A DNA stretch of 64,000 bases from Neelides folsomi. Its lineage: Eukaryota > Arthropoda > Collembola > Neelipleona > Neelidae. Within the stretch, counting starts at the first letter, position 1; each line of letters opens with the position of its first letter. Below are positions 24,113 to 36,219 of the stretch, piece after piece. Where the stretch lies: contig JAQGBZ010000068.1 of the NCBI GenBank assembly GCA_034687125.1, positions 1 to 64,000 of the forward strand. The letters are read 5' to 3'. A model generated the notes under the pieces. That model saw nothing but the letters and a program-made list of their open reading frames with translations. It did not search any database and was not told the origin of the DNA. Both the position numbers and the translations under genes were made by a program.

Positions 24113-26562
24113 ATGCAGCAAGAGGTGAACTACTTCCTCTGCAACATCTGTAAGCTCGAGATTCCTGAACAGTTTAAATTCTTCGAGCATCTCAAGACCC
24201 ACTACGAACACTCGGCCGAGGTCTTGATTAATGAAGAAGGACAAGAGACCCAGGTCATAGTTTCGCTCCATTCCGATGAGTCCACGGAACAGCTGGCCAT
24301 CCCGGAGACCCTAGACCCCCTCCCGATCTACATCGATGGCAAGGGCAAGGGGGGAAAGGGGAAGAAGGGGCGGATCGAGGTCGTGTGCGACAACGGAGAA
24401 CCCGTTGAAAAAATCCTCCTCACCTGTCCAAAATGCAGGAGGACGTTTAGGAGAGAAAAGACTTACGTGGCTCATTTGTCCACTTGCCAACAAATGTCAG
24501 ATGAAGGAATTGAAGATGATGCAGAAAAGTACCCTCCCCTTGTGGTATGGGATTTTTCAAATCACTAATTTGAACATTGTTCTCTATGCGAACTTTGTAA
24601 TTTTTCTTAACTGGTAATTGTGTAATAATTTCGTGACATTTTTTAGTTGTAGAATTAGGTCATTAAGCATTTGATAAATCTAATGTATTAAAATTGTATT
24701 TATGCAACCTATAGTATCTGTAAGCATTTAATTTGAGTAAAGGTAACCCCAATAATTGGCTTTTCATTTCTTGCATGTATTTTTTATTTAAAAAGCTTTT
24801 TATAAATTTGCACTCGATTTATCAACCTTAACCTATTGCCTACATGCACTTGAAAATTGTATTAATGTCGATTTTATTATGAAATTGTTCTTTCCATGCT
24901 CAAGACTGAGAATATTAATCCAATATATAAATTATTTATTTAAAAGTTGTTAGACTTGATGTGTATGATTTCAAATTTTTAGTTGGCAAAAAAGTCGAAG
25001 GTGAAGCCTGAGCTCATGGTAACTGAGCAACAGATCTCTGACGGAATTATCGAAATTCACCAATTGGGTGACACGGTGATGACGGCCACGCTCGAAGACT
25101 TGGAGCCAATTGACACCAAGGAAGGTATATTCGAAGAGAGCGAGGTTTTCCTCCCTGAAGACATCGAGGAAGAGGATCCTTTTACTGATAACCGACAATG
25201 CATCGCTTGCGGCGAGAATTTCCCCACCAAGGCCAAATTAGAGGCCCACCTGAAGAAGCTCCATCCCGAAGTGGCCGCCAATGGGGCCAAAGGGAAAAAG
25301 AAAAGGCAAACGGGCCAACGGCGCCAAGAAGTTCTCAAATGCACCGAATGCCACAGGATCTTTAACCATCGAAACTCCCTCGTGTATCATATGCGGAGCC
25401 ACACGGGGGAAAGACCCCATCAATGTGAGATGTGTGGGAAGAGTTTCTTTGCCACGTCGGCTCTGAAGGTGATCCCTTGGATTTAATTTCATACCAATTA
25501 TTCAAAATCACGATGATTAACACTTTTTTCCAATTAGGTGCATATGCGGCTCCACTCAGGGGAAAAGCCTTACAAGTGTGAACATTGCGGGCGACATTTT
25601 CGCCAGTGGGGAGATTTAAAATACCACGTGATCTCTATTCATTCCGACATTCGGCAATATCAGTGTGAGTTTTGTGGGAAGGACTTTGCCCGGAAATACA
25701 GTCTCATCGTCCATCGACGGATCCACACCGGAGAGAGAAACTATAAATGTGAATTTTGTGGGAAGTGTTTCCGAGCCGCCAGCTACCTCCAGAATCACAG
25801 GAGAATTCATACTGGGGAAAAACCCCATTCCTGCACGATTTGCGGGAAGCCCTTTCGAGTCCGTTCTGACATGAAGAGACACATGGCGTCTCATAATCGG
25901 GATCACAGCCATACAGGCCATGCAAATAATTCCCATGCCCAACAAACCCAAACGATCACCGTCGCCACCACCACTGCGAACATCACCATCCAGGAAGAAA
26001 ATGAAGTGGATGGTTTATCGGGGCCAGACCAAGTGAGGGTGAGGATTATTTAGTCTTAATCCCATTGTTGGAGGGATGATGAAAATAATTGGCCTTTTTC
26101 TTCCAGGTTATCACGATAGGACCTCAAATTAGCCATTTGGTCAGAGCGGGTCAAGCAATTCAAGTTCAAGGGTCAAGCGGAGATTTAGACCATCAGCAAC
26201 AGATCACGATTGAAGATCCTACGGAGGAAGTCATCTCATCAGATTTGTCCGAAGGCACTCCGATTAATATTACCCTGACCCAAGATGGGCGAACTACGAC
26301 CACCTCGCTTGAGGCAAATTTTTATTTATATCAATTCAACCACATCGAAAATAGAATGCTATCAGTTTTCTAATTACGTTGAAGAAGAAGAATTGAATTG
26401 AATTTTTATTCCATTCAGGCCGCCACGGTGGCGACCTTGCAGTCGGCCGATATTCCAGATGGAGTCTTCCAAATTCCGAACCGCGAAGGCGGCGTGGAGA
26501 CCGTAACTCTACGAGATAGCAACACAGGTACGCTCTACGTTTGGCCTGTCTTCATGAACTGA
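24113..26562 (+). CDS. C2H2 zinc-finger transcription factor, nine fingers, 5 exons
   Basis: Exons: 24113-24544, 24983-25468, 25538-26032, 26107-26313, 26419-26562, giving 587 residues. The first ATG is used. Fingers lie at about 10-30, 105-125 (C2HC variant), 217-238, and a tandem run 264-284, 292-312, 320-341, 349-369, 377-397 and 405-425 with HTGER/HSGEK-type linkers between most. Finger 5 is split by intron 2 (SALK/VHMRLH). A Gly-Lys-rich basic patch lies at 76-88, and acidic Glu/Asp segments at 194-212. The tail is Gln/Thr-rich (TQTITVATTTANIT). It is probably a nuclear sequence-specific DNA-binding regulator; I cannot assign an orthologue. Introns 1-3 are GT-AG, phase 0. Intron 4 appears to be GC-AG (GAG/GCAAAT). 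The last exon has a possible donor (ACAG/GTACGC) at 26527; reading through gives a stop at 26562, so further 3' exons are possible. Confidence 0.85.
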
Positions 26563-26637
26563 TAACTAATTATTACAATTACTAGATATTTACTATGTAC
26601 ATCTTTACATAGCATAAAAAAGTTTATTATAAACTTG

Positions 26638-27284
26638 ACGATTCGGTAAACACCTTTCGGCAAACGACTAAAAAGGAAAATCAATTTCTTAATTTCATTT
26701 TCGTTTCTTTGTAAATAACCATAATTTTCCGTTATCGATCAATAATCTAGTAATTCTAGTATCATTTGTAACTTCACTTTATCACACTATAAGTTTTCTA
26801 AATAAATATGTATATATCGTAGATTTAAATTATTTATAAGTTAAACTAAACATGGCCAGAAATTACTAATTTATGAAGGTTTTTCTTATACGGTCCGTAT
26901 TTTCGAAATGCTCAAATAGTTGAAAGGGATAATCGTAACATTGGGTCAAAGAGTAAAAGTTCTATTAAAATTGGTATTTACCAATGCGCGGATTGTTTTT
27001 ATAGAGCTTAATATGCTCCAAGACCAGAACCAGAATTGATTCCGCACTCATAAAATGACAATTAGAAGAATAGGAATTAAATTTTTTTCTATTCAATGTA
27101 AGTCAAAATCATTATAAGATTTAAAAAAACCTAAAGATTATTTATTGATCTATAAACAATTGAAAAACATATTTGAAGATAGGAATCATCCTGTGACGAA
27201 TAGTCAATTTGCCCAATAGTTTATTTGACCAATCATTAAGGGCGACCAATAGTCGGTTTACTGAATCGTGTTTACCTAATCGTA
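26638..27284. mobile_element. Putative TIR element downstream of the zinc-finger gene
   Basis: The left tip ACGATTCGGTAAACAC and the right tip read inverted ACGATTAGGTAAACAC match closely. A further block (CGGCAAACGACT versus CAGTAAACCGACT) follows. The element is about 650 bp, AT-rich and without a transposase. No clear target duplication was found. Confidence 0.55.
26801..26806 (+). terminator. Candidate poly(A) signal of the zinc-finger gene
   Basis: AATAAA occurs 239 bases after the stop at 26562, a reasonable 3' UTR length. It lies within the inverted-repeat element beginning near 26638. Confidence 0.35.
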
Positions 27285-29781
27285 CAAACACCAAAGCTTG
27301 TACATCTTTCATTAAAATTTTCTATAGTTTTAATGAAGTTCTGTATAGCGTAATATGCTTCGGAAACTCAATTTTTAATAATGTGTTACATAAACTTCTA
27401 TGTATCTTTATGTATTATCGTATTTGTCAAATTTTGTGAGCTTTGAAATTGAATTTATAGTTTATTGATTTCTATGAATGAAATTTAAAAACAATGGGCT
27501 TTAGCATAAGGTAATAATCATCAAATGCAAAAATGCCAAAAATAATAGAAGCTCACAAAATTTGCCGAATTCAATAATGCCTAGATTATATTGTTCAAAA
27601 TCATGAAATAAAAAAAGATTATTTAATAAGTAGAATTTAATTATCGTCAATAAATGAAAATAACATGTAATATTTTTTATTCTCATTGTGTTTGACCAAT
27701 TTCTTGCATCGTTTTCATATTTATTTTCACAATTTTCACTGATGTTTGGTGGGAGGGTTGGGAAGGAACTGATCAAGGGAGAGGGTTGTTCGCCCTGTCT
27801 CCTCAATCCTGCACAATTTTCAAGTATCCTTGAAGGAAAACGTGAGACGTTTACGGAACTTGCCTCAATTTCTTTTATGTATTCTCATCTTGCACTCCAA
27901 GTTTAATTCTTTAGAGACCGTTCTCAACCGTCAACTTTGCACTATACTCGTCGAGATAACCTTCCTTTATTGGAACTAGTATAATTTATTTCCTCTTTGG
28001 TGAATCAATCATTATGATGAAAAGACAGGAATTTTGAATGTTATCTCAAATCCGCCCTTCTACACATCAACAATTTAATAATTTAATAAGTGAAATCAAA
28101 TTGGACAAAATTCATTTTACGAATTTCACACTTATTTGAATTGGATATTTAGAAATTAGATTTCGGCTGTGGTTGAGCCAATGGGGGACTTTGTTGTGTA
28201 TTTTGGTCTCTTGGGAGTAAAAAGCCGAGGAGTGAATGTAACGAGTGATGCACCGTGAATGTCACATTAGAGCAAATGGTTTTACGGGGGTGACGAGGCA
28301 AGTCGAGTCTTTCCCGTTCATTCCGAAACTTCCTCGAATGGGATAATATTAGATGAGAGGGGGCCTCGTCTTTTTCTCCACAGAGTTGTGAGTGAGAATT
28401 CTTCGGTGCCTCCACTTCATGCGCAACGTGGAGACGAAGATCATGGGAAGAAAAGACAAACGGATCCAGTGAGACAAATGGCACAGTTTCCCTCTGACTT
28501 CCTCCACGTTTCCATTCCTCCTCCGATACTACGAGACTTTTATTTACGCACGTTATCAAACTCAAACTTATTTTACCCAGCTGCACTCCAAACACCCGGG
28601 GAAAAACTTCCAACACTTTTTCAACACAAGTTCAACTTTTTTATATCTAATTTAATATTTGTCAAACTTTCAGATGTAAATTATATGTAAGTTAAGAAAA
28701 TTGAAGTGTGCAAATTTTCCCCATTCCTAAAATCAGTTCAAGAATCATGTCAAGATATAAAGTAAAATGACTTCTCGTTACGCCAATGGGCCTCTGAACA
28801 ATAAGATTTGAGAACGGGTGTGTTGTATAGATATTGGTGAATTAGAGAATTAAGCCGGCACTCAAAGGCTCGGCACGTTGAATAAGATCGATAGATCATA
28901 AATGTGCTTCAACCAAACAACTTTTGTTGAGAGTTGGAAGGTGGAAAAGTTCTTTAATCTTATGCCTATTACACCGATGAAGGGAAACATATGATGTCTG
29001 GGACACAAAGGATTGTTTACGATGTGATTCAATTTTCGCGACAGTAATAAGGTGAGATGAGCTGTCATTATGTCAAGATGAGATTGAGAAATGAGAACAA
29101 TAGCTTTCCATATCTAGTGCATAGCACATTATATGTTAGAATAGATCTACATGTTCTTTTTACCTTTTAACACCATTGGTTTATTTATTGAGGCTCACGT
29201 TAAGTTTTTTCCAGTGGCGGTTTATTTTAGCTGACATTAAGTTCTTTATAATACGAGTTCTTTATATTAGTCGTATGTATTACGTACATGTAAATTAGTT
29301 TTATATGTAATAAATATCTCATTATTAATATAGGACATGAATAACGGCAAATTTTAAGACTTGAATTGAATTAATTTAAGATCGATTGTTCACCATAAGC
29401 TCATTAATTGATATAAAAAAACTTCATTAGATGCTTTGTCCATGTGGTGTGTCTATTATAAATAGAGGTGAATTAATTTTTAAAGAGTTCGGTTTGAATG
29501 GTCGGTGGTTCAAGTCGTTAAAGATGATTTGTGACCTCAATGGAGGAAAAGGGGCAGATTGAAGGAACGGACTGAGATGTGATCAATAGGTTCAGGTCGG
29601 TTGACACAAAGGATCTTTTGAACAAGAGGGTGAACTGAGGGAGGGGAACTCGCCGGCTCACCCACCTGGTCTCACGAATAGAGGTGGAAATTACCTAATG
29701 CTCCCACCAAACCATCAAGCCCTTCTTTAACTCACACGCAGTGTGAGGTTGGGTTCAGTCAGTCACTACACGTTGACTCAC

Positions 29782-29836
29782 CACGCTGGACTCGACCGTG
29801 GAATGATCACCCTCATCTTCAAGGGCCAAAGAATAC
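29782..29836 (-). CDS. Candidate internal exon, unknown gene
   Basis: On the minus strand the segment follows TACAG and precedes a strong GTGAGT donor. One frame (entry phase 2, exit phase 0) reads YSLALEDEGDHSTVESSV, an acidic peptide. A second frame is also open, so coding status is unproven. No homology is recognised. Confidence 0.25.
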
Positions 29837-30176
29837 CTGTATTACATTTATTCTTGTTCAAGGAAGAGGAATTTAAATTGTTTTATACCAAGAATTCTCA
29901 AATTTTATAAAAGTGTATCAATTCATATTGATAGGTCAATCTCTATTTATTTACATCGGCTTTCGTATGTCAATCACATTAAATAACATATATACATAGT
30001 TTATGCATTTGCATGTGAATTGGTTGTTGTGACCCAATGAGGCGAATAGTGATTGTTCTTCAAAAGCCACGGTTTTCTTATATAAAGTTGTAATGCAGAG
30101 TGAAAGTCAATTTATTCAAGTGAATTATCAATTGGCAATAAAGCGATCAAAAATGATTTCATTCATTTTCATTCAG

Positions 30177-30205
30177 CTTAAAGGCAATTCAACTCCAGGA
30201 GCAAG
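30177..30205 (+). CDS. Candidate 29-nt microexon, unknown gene
   Basis: A pyrimidine-rich acceptor (TTCATTTTCATTCAG) and a strong donor (AAG/GTAAGAAAG) bracket 29 bases. One frame reads LKGNSTPGA. Nothing nearby supports a gene on this strand, so this rests on splice signals only. Confidence 0.15.
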
Positions 30206-33200
30206 GTAAGAAAGTTTAGAGCTAAAATATGCAAATCTTTATAAAAAAATTGATTCACTGCTCAATAATGTCAGTTAATATAAAATATTCATAAAATATC
30301 TTTATTTCTATATGGATGAATCCAATGTTGGTATGATTAAATGAATTATATTGTGACTCAAGAAGACCATTGTGGTTTTGTTAAATGGGATTTGAAAACA
30401 ATAGGTTTTGAGGCTCTCAAATGTTAAAGAGTAAAAGTGAATTTCATTTGATCGAGATTCAGTGACGCTTGATTAGGGAACAAAGGACTTTTGTGAACCA
30501 TAAATAGCATGGTTGGATTTGAAGAAGAGTTCTCATTGTACTGACAGAAAAGGATTGAGTGGAAGAACGAACCACCCGAGTGTAAAAGCTCAAAGAGAAC
30601 CTCAGAGATGAAATTCAATTGCTCTCTTTTCATCCATGCAACATCTCTTGAACATATTTAAATTGGTGGTTATTTGGTTACATGACTTCATGACTCGCCC
30701 TAGACATTTTCATATCGACAGTCAGTTTTGGAATGAACAACATATTTCAATTGTCGTTAGCGTGGAAAAAGTGGAGTGGTACATATAGTACATATAAATA
30801 TGGTACATACCGACTAGTTGTGTTATTGATTTCTTTCAAGATCAATTACACATCTCTGAATACATCATGCCGATCGTATGTGTATTGTATATGTGTAAGA
30901 GAAACGCATTTTTATCATATTAGCTTCACCTGCCAAAATCTGTCTTCGTGTCGTTAGAATTGATATTACTCACTCGACTCACTCCCCCATTAAGTGATGT
31001 GAGTCATTTTTCATATTCGTCAAATAACGTAGTAGTAGTAATTTAGTGATCATGGCTGTAGTAAAAGAGCAGAATTTGTATTTGAACCATATTTTTATAT
31101 AGGTAAATAATATCACTATGAGTATGCAAAAGCGTATTAAAGTTAGCATATTATGTTAAAATGTATGTTTTATGTGTAAATATTCTTTAAATGTATGTAA
31201 TTCTTAAGTATTTGAAAATAATATACGTATGTATGTATTCATAGTATACTAGGTACTCTATGTAAATACATATTATATGCCGTGTGAGAGAAATTTTATT
31301 AGCATGATAATAATGAGGATATTTAGAGATGAATTAAAGATTCGTGCGGCGGAAATTTTTTGAATGATCATTTCATGCACTAGTAAACCCTTAAGCCAAT
31401 TAAACTCCAAGCACGTGTAGACTAATTTAAGGGAAGAATATTCCCATGATAAAATCATATGACAAAACGAGTTAACAAATGAGTTAACAAAACGAGTTAA
31501 CAAATTCTTACTGACGCTAAAAATTAGTTTTACAGTTCTATTTAAATAACGTATACATAGATAAAATTGAGCATAGGTAGATATGTTGATGAATTTTGAT
31601 GAATTTTGATCAATATGCAATCAATTAATATTCTAGTCAAAGTTTGGAAAATAATTAATGAAGGATTTTAATTAATGATTTAAAAAATGTTGAAGATGTC
31701 TTCATTTAACACAGAAGCTCATTATGAGGCCCATTAGGAAATAAACAGAATGGAAGAGTGAATTTATGCGTAGGAGACACTTTTAATAAATCTGGCTCCA
31801 AAGAGTTTGTGGATAATTTATGAAGCTCGCCAACTGATTATCCAAGTTTGTAGAGCCGGAAAGGGAAATAAATTGGTCAAATGAGAAACCCGGTTGATAT
31901 ATGGATATGCAAGGGTGAAGGGAGATAAGGATGGAATTTCAAATATATCTAATTCAGAGTCAAAATTCCCCCCTCGACCTTACCAAACGGACTTTGGAAA
32001 GGATTAACAATGAGGTTTATAGCAGCCAACATTCCCATTCTTGGCTTTCCAACTTCATGTTTTTGGTCCTCATTTTCTCCATTTTTGAATTTGGAAATGA
32101 GCACTCTTACTTTCCTCTCCTGATATGTATGATAATGGGGAAATTCTTGGAATTTTATTTCCATCAAACTCATCATTATTTAAATATACTTAGATCCTTT
32201 TAGCATTCAAACCACAAATAGTTCAATTTCAAGTTCAAACTCCCTTTTGCCTTATACAGAAGGGAGCAAAATTTCAATTTATTTCATACACATACCTACA
32301 TAATACATATTGTAATATATGTATTATGTAAATCATATAAGCAAAATATGTAATTGTTTAAGACTATGTACTTTTTTTTGTTTATGAGATCTTTAGTAAA
32401 TATTAGTGCAAGCATCCTAGTTAAATACACATAATAAGTGATTTCACAAAATCAGTGCAAATATAGCAAAAAAAACAAACCATTAAAATTTTAAAATCTT
32501 AAGGCGTCAATTTACTGTACTTATTAAACTGCGACAAAATCCGAAAGTGTTGAAAACACATATTGTATGCATCTCTATGTTAGCGCATTACTTTTTATTC
32601 CCGAGTCGCGGGATAAAAAATAGAAGCGACAACTACAAGGTCTTCATTTTTTAAACTGTGTGTGCATTCCACTCAAAGGAAGTTCTGTTCAAAGATGTTC
32701 ATGGCGAGTTTATTATGCTGGAGAGGATTGTGAATGTGAAAGTTAAAGTGATGTGTCTCGAGATCTGCGAACATGGGGCTGATGAGGACGCGGATGTCAT
32801 TGGAAGAGAAAAGTACAAACATAGTTTTATGAGTAGGACTGGAAGCATAAAAAGTCCAATTTTAATTTCATTCCCTCTCTATTTGTTGGGCCATTATGGG
32901 GGAGAATGGATGGTCCGTGGCTGAGTCTTCTTTTTCATAGCTCTCTTCCGTCCTCACTATTTTTATTAAGAGTCTCCATTAAACAGCTCGGTTCCCGAGT
33001 TCAGTGCTCTCCTCCCTCAAAAAGTCTCGAATCATAACCTTACATATAAAATTAATGGGACCAATTCACCCTCTGCTCTATTTTCCAACCTCGGGCTTGA
33101 TAGTTAGATCATTTACTGTACTATTGATGCAAGTTCTTGATCTTGAATCAAATAGCCATTCCTTTTATTATTATACTTACTTTTACACTAATGCCCGTGT

Positions 33201-35424
33201 AGTTCTTTCCATATACTTTGTGATGCCTTGAAAATGACTAAAAAGATTCTAACCAATAAACATTCCATGAGATCATATAAGTAAAATAAAATGGAATTTT
33301 TATATCATTTTTCTCTGCCTATTTTGCTTAATTTCATATGCTTCTAAATGGTATATTAGATAGCTACTAGCTACAGAGTCATATAAGTATAAGGTTGGTG
33401 GTATAAATATAGGCATTCTAATTAATGTTTTTAAACAAGTTGATCCATTTATTTTAAGGACTACTTAAAATATGAAATGCATATGATGCTAGACGCATAG
33501 TGGTACATAATATAAGTATATTTAATGAATGTTTGTATAATATGTAATAATATCTAAGTACCTGCATTTACTTATTCTGTAAGAAAATATTCAAGGTGAA
33601 CCTTGATACTTATTGTTAGTTTGATTTATAAAAAATTCACGCTAAGCTATACAACTCATATTTGAGGTATGTAAAAGTCAAATTAAAAAGGCGTGGAAGA
33701 ATTTGACTCACAAAAATTACTTGGTCATGTACGTTATCTTAAATACCCAAACTGCATTGAATCATGGTTTTGACTTTTAAAAAGTACATTGCAAATGCAT
33801 TAATTCATATTTTATTTTAGCTTTACGTCTTTGTTGTTTACCTAATAAATAGAATTGAAGTCACATTGTAAATTATGTTATTACTTACTATGACTACTAC
33901 TCTTAAATAGCAATATTGGATTATTTAGAATACCAAAATCCCAAACTTGAAATCTTTAAAATGAATTTATAAATTCTAGTCCACAGAAATGGATATAAAA
34001 ACCGACTTGTAAGCACGAATACAAGAATTACATAAAGGAGTAAACCAATAATACATAATAACACAGACAAGGTTGGGCAAAGATTCCTATAAAAAACGAG
34101 GTTCATGTTTTCATTCTCAATCATTTTTGTGGTGAGTAAGCATCTACCAAGTTTGAATTCATTTCATTTGTCGACGGGTGGGAGCCAGGTTGTCTGGGAG
34201 GAATATAACATAATATTAGCAATCTTTGTACACATTAAGGGCTCAACATCGCTCATAGATTCCATGAGAGCTCCTCGTTACGAGAGACGTCAAGAGTCGT
34301 TAAAGCCACTCTACAACTTGCTAATCCTCAACGAGAAGTTTGACTCGACCGCCCAAACGAGATAAAAAGCAGTTTTGCATTATTTTCCCCTATGGGATGG
34401 ATTGGGGCTTCAATATCTCAATAAAATTGGGCCTAATGTCCTTCGCGTATCCACAGGCATCATCTTAGACATGAAATGAGTCGTAAAACCCATCATATTC
34501 TCTTCTATACTTTATTTAGTTAATCCATGGCTTGGATTCCATATGTTCCCATGTACATAATATTTATATATACATGAGTAGTTATTTAATAGAAATGATA
34601 TTCATTGTGCTCGGAAATGAGCAATATGTTGATGGTTGATGACCAGATAGGATTACACAACAAGTATACATACGCACTCCACGTGCATAAGCCTTCAGTA
34701 CGAATTACGAACTGGCCAATTCTTCGCTTTTTCCATTCAACATCCTGTCACGAAGATAATAATGGAAAAGGATGAGGAAAATCCTCAACGTATAATTAAC
34801 TCCTGTAGAATATAATTACGTAACAAAATGGTTCATCACAATGATATGGGTGTTTGTGCCAATACTTGCTTATACTTTTTTATTGCCAACTCTTTATTTT
34901 ATATAACGTATAATTAGTTCGTATGCCTATAGATATGCAACTAAACACGGAGGTTTTTTGTATATCTTTTATGATGGTTTTATTGTTAGATGAATATCAT
35001 TAAAGATTCATATCACTCTGAATTTGCAATTTTTCAAGCAAGTATTTATAATACAATGGTCAAAATAATTTTTAATTTGTATTCTAAATTATGTAAAAAT
35101 CTACAAGAAAAATTAGAAATTTTATCTTCTTTGTCTTTATTGTATTGTTCCTAGATGTAATTAAGCTCCAGGCAAATTTTTGATAATTTATTAAGACAAG
35201 CCCCTGTATACATACGAAAGAAGGTATACAATAAACAGTATTATTGAGGCAAATTTTCAGATAGATTCATTTATTAATACACTAATTACGGCGGAAAATT
35301 CAAAATTTAACTGTATAAAAACCTAAGGTGACAATTTTATTCAAATTCAACATTCAAATCTCAAAATATAATAATGAAATTGACTATAAATAATGAGTAA
35401 ACTTTCCCTGTTTAAGAATAACTT

Positions 35425-35885
35425 CGAATACTCTGTTTTTCATCGAATCTAAGATTCCTCAATGTCCCAATAGGAATATTCTCCCAAACATCAATGAACC
35501 ACCACCTGAAATAAATAATATTGTTGAATTATTTCATATCTATAAATTTCATTATATACACGAAAGTCATTTAAAATGTTTATTGTACAAACCTTGCTGA
35601 TTTTTGGTAAAAACTTGCCCTTCGCAACATGTATTTTTTCGCATAGTTCAAACGATCCTGAACATGACTCTCTTTTAATCTTGGTTCGAATTTCATTTTT
35701 GCGTACTGTAGGAACGGTTTTTCAACAATTGTCGAGTGAATTGCATGTCCTTACAGATAGGCGTGTTGGAAGTTCTCTCTGAATTTCTCTAATTGAATAT
35801 TGTCCAGTGGATGCCAGCCGAACAATATGACGTTCATCTTGAACACTTGTACCTCTTGGATTGGCCTCATCTTTAGCGCATGGCT
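35425..35885 (-). pseudogene. Degenerate Tc1/Tc3-like transposase
   Basis: On the minus strand from about 35879, a frame reads DERHIVRLASTGQYSIREIQ and continues RELPTRLSVRT, the helix-turn-helix region of Tc1-family transposases. A stop occurs at 35722-35724. A shifted frame then gives KPFLQYAKMKFEPRL and DRLNYAKKYM, the segment leading to the DDE domain. Near 35515 GGGSLMFG matches the conserved GGGS-V-W block. Stops, a frameshift and missing segments make it a dead copy. Confidence 0.6.
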
Positions 35886-35987
35886 AAAAACAAAATCGCG
35901 TGTTAAAATTATAGGACTTTGGGGCGTATTAAGAGAACCTCAAGGGTTTTTCAATATCCCGATTTTACCTTCTGCGTGGATTGGCCC

Positions 35988-36219
35988 ATAGTATATTATA
36001 TGGTAGGCATTTTTGTACACATATGAATTATGTGTATAATGATAATGCTAAACTAATCCAGCGGCGGGTCCGGGGGTGTGGGACCCAAAAATTAAATAAA
36101 AGATCATATCATAAAACCATCATTTTGTTCCGAACATCAATAAGAATTGCAATCCTAATTAATTTAGGATTGCAATTCTTATTGATATTGATAACGTTTA
36201 GCAAAACTTGTGCCAATTC
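35988..36219. repeat. Dispersed repeat family, copy A
   Basis: This is similar over its length to 52183-52391. Shared landmarks are ATAGTATATTATATGGTAG, the hairpin ACACATATGAATTATGTGT, and a GC-rich core GCGGCGGGTCCGGGGGTGTG followed by GGACCC, which can form a GGGTCC/GGACCC stem. The shared end is AACTTGTGCCAATT. Copy A also holds a hairpin with perfect 22-bp arms at 36136-36157 and 36165-36186. It starts about 100 bases from the Tc1-like remnant and may be part of the same element. Confidence 0.7.

Larger units (their letters stand above)
27285..35424. other. Long region without a recognisable gene
   Basis: It is mostly AT-rich sequence. Higher-GC patches at about 28150-28600, 29500-29830 and 32640-32930 contain open frames on both strands, none resembling a known family. 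A short tandem array of ACGAGTTAACAAA-like units lies at about 31463-31506. Candidate exons in this stretch are listed separately at low confidence. Confidence 0.5.

Noticed and set aside
28149-28616. 155-codon minus-strand frame
   Set aside because: No family resemblance, no splice context, and the other strand is also open in places; treated as compositional.
32658-32924. 88-codon plus-strand frame and a complementary minus-strand frame
   Set aside because: Both read as plausible proteins, which signals codon-pattern symmetry rather than a gene; neither has convincing splice sites at both ends.
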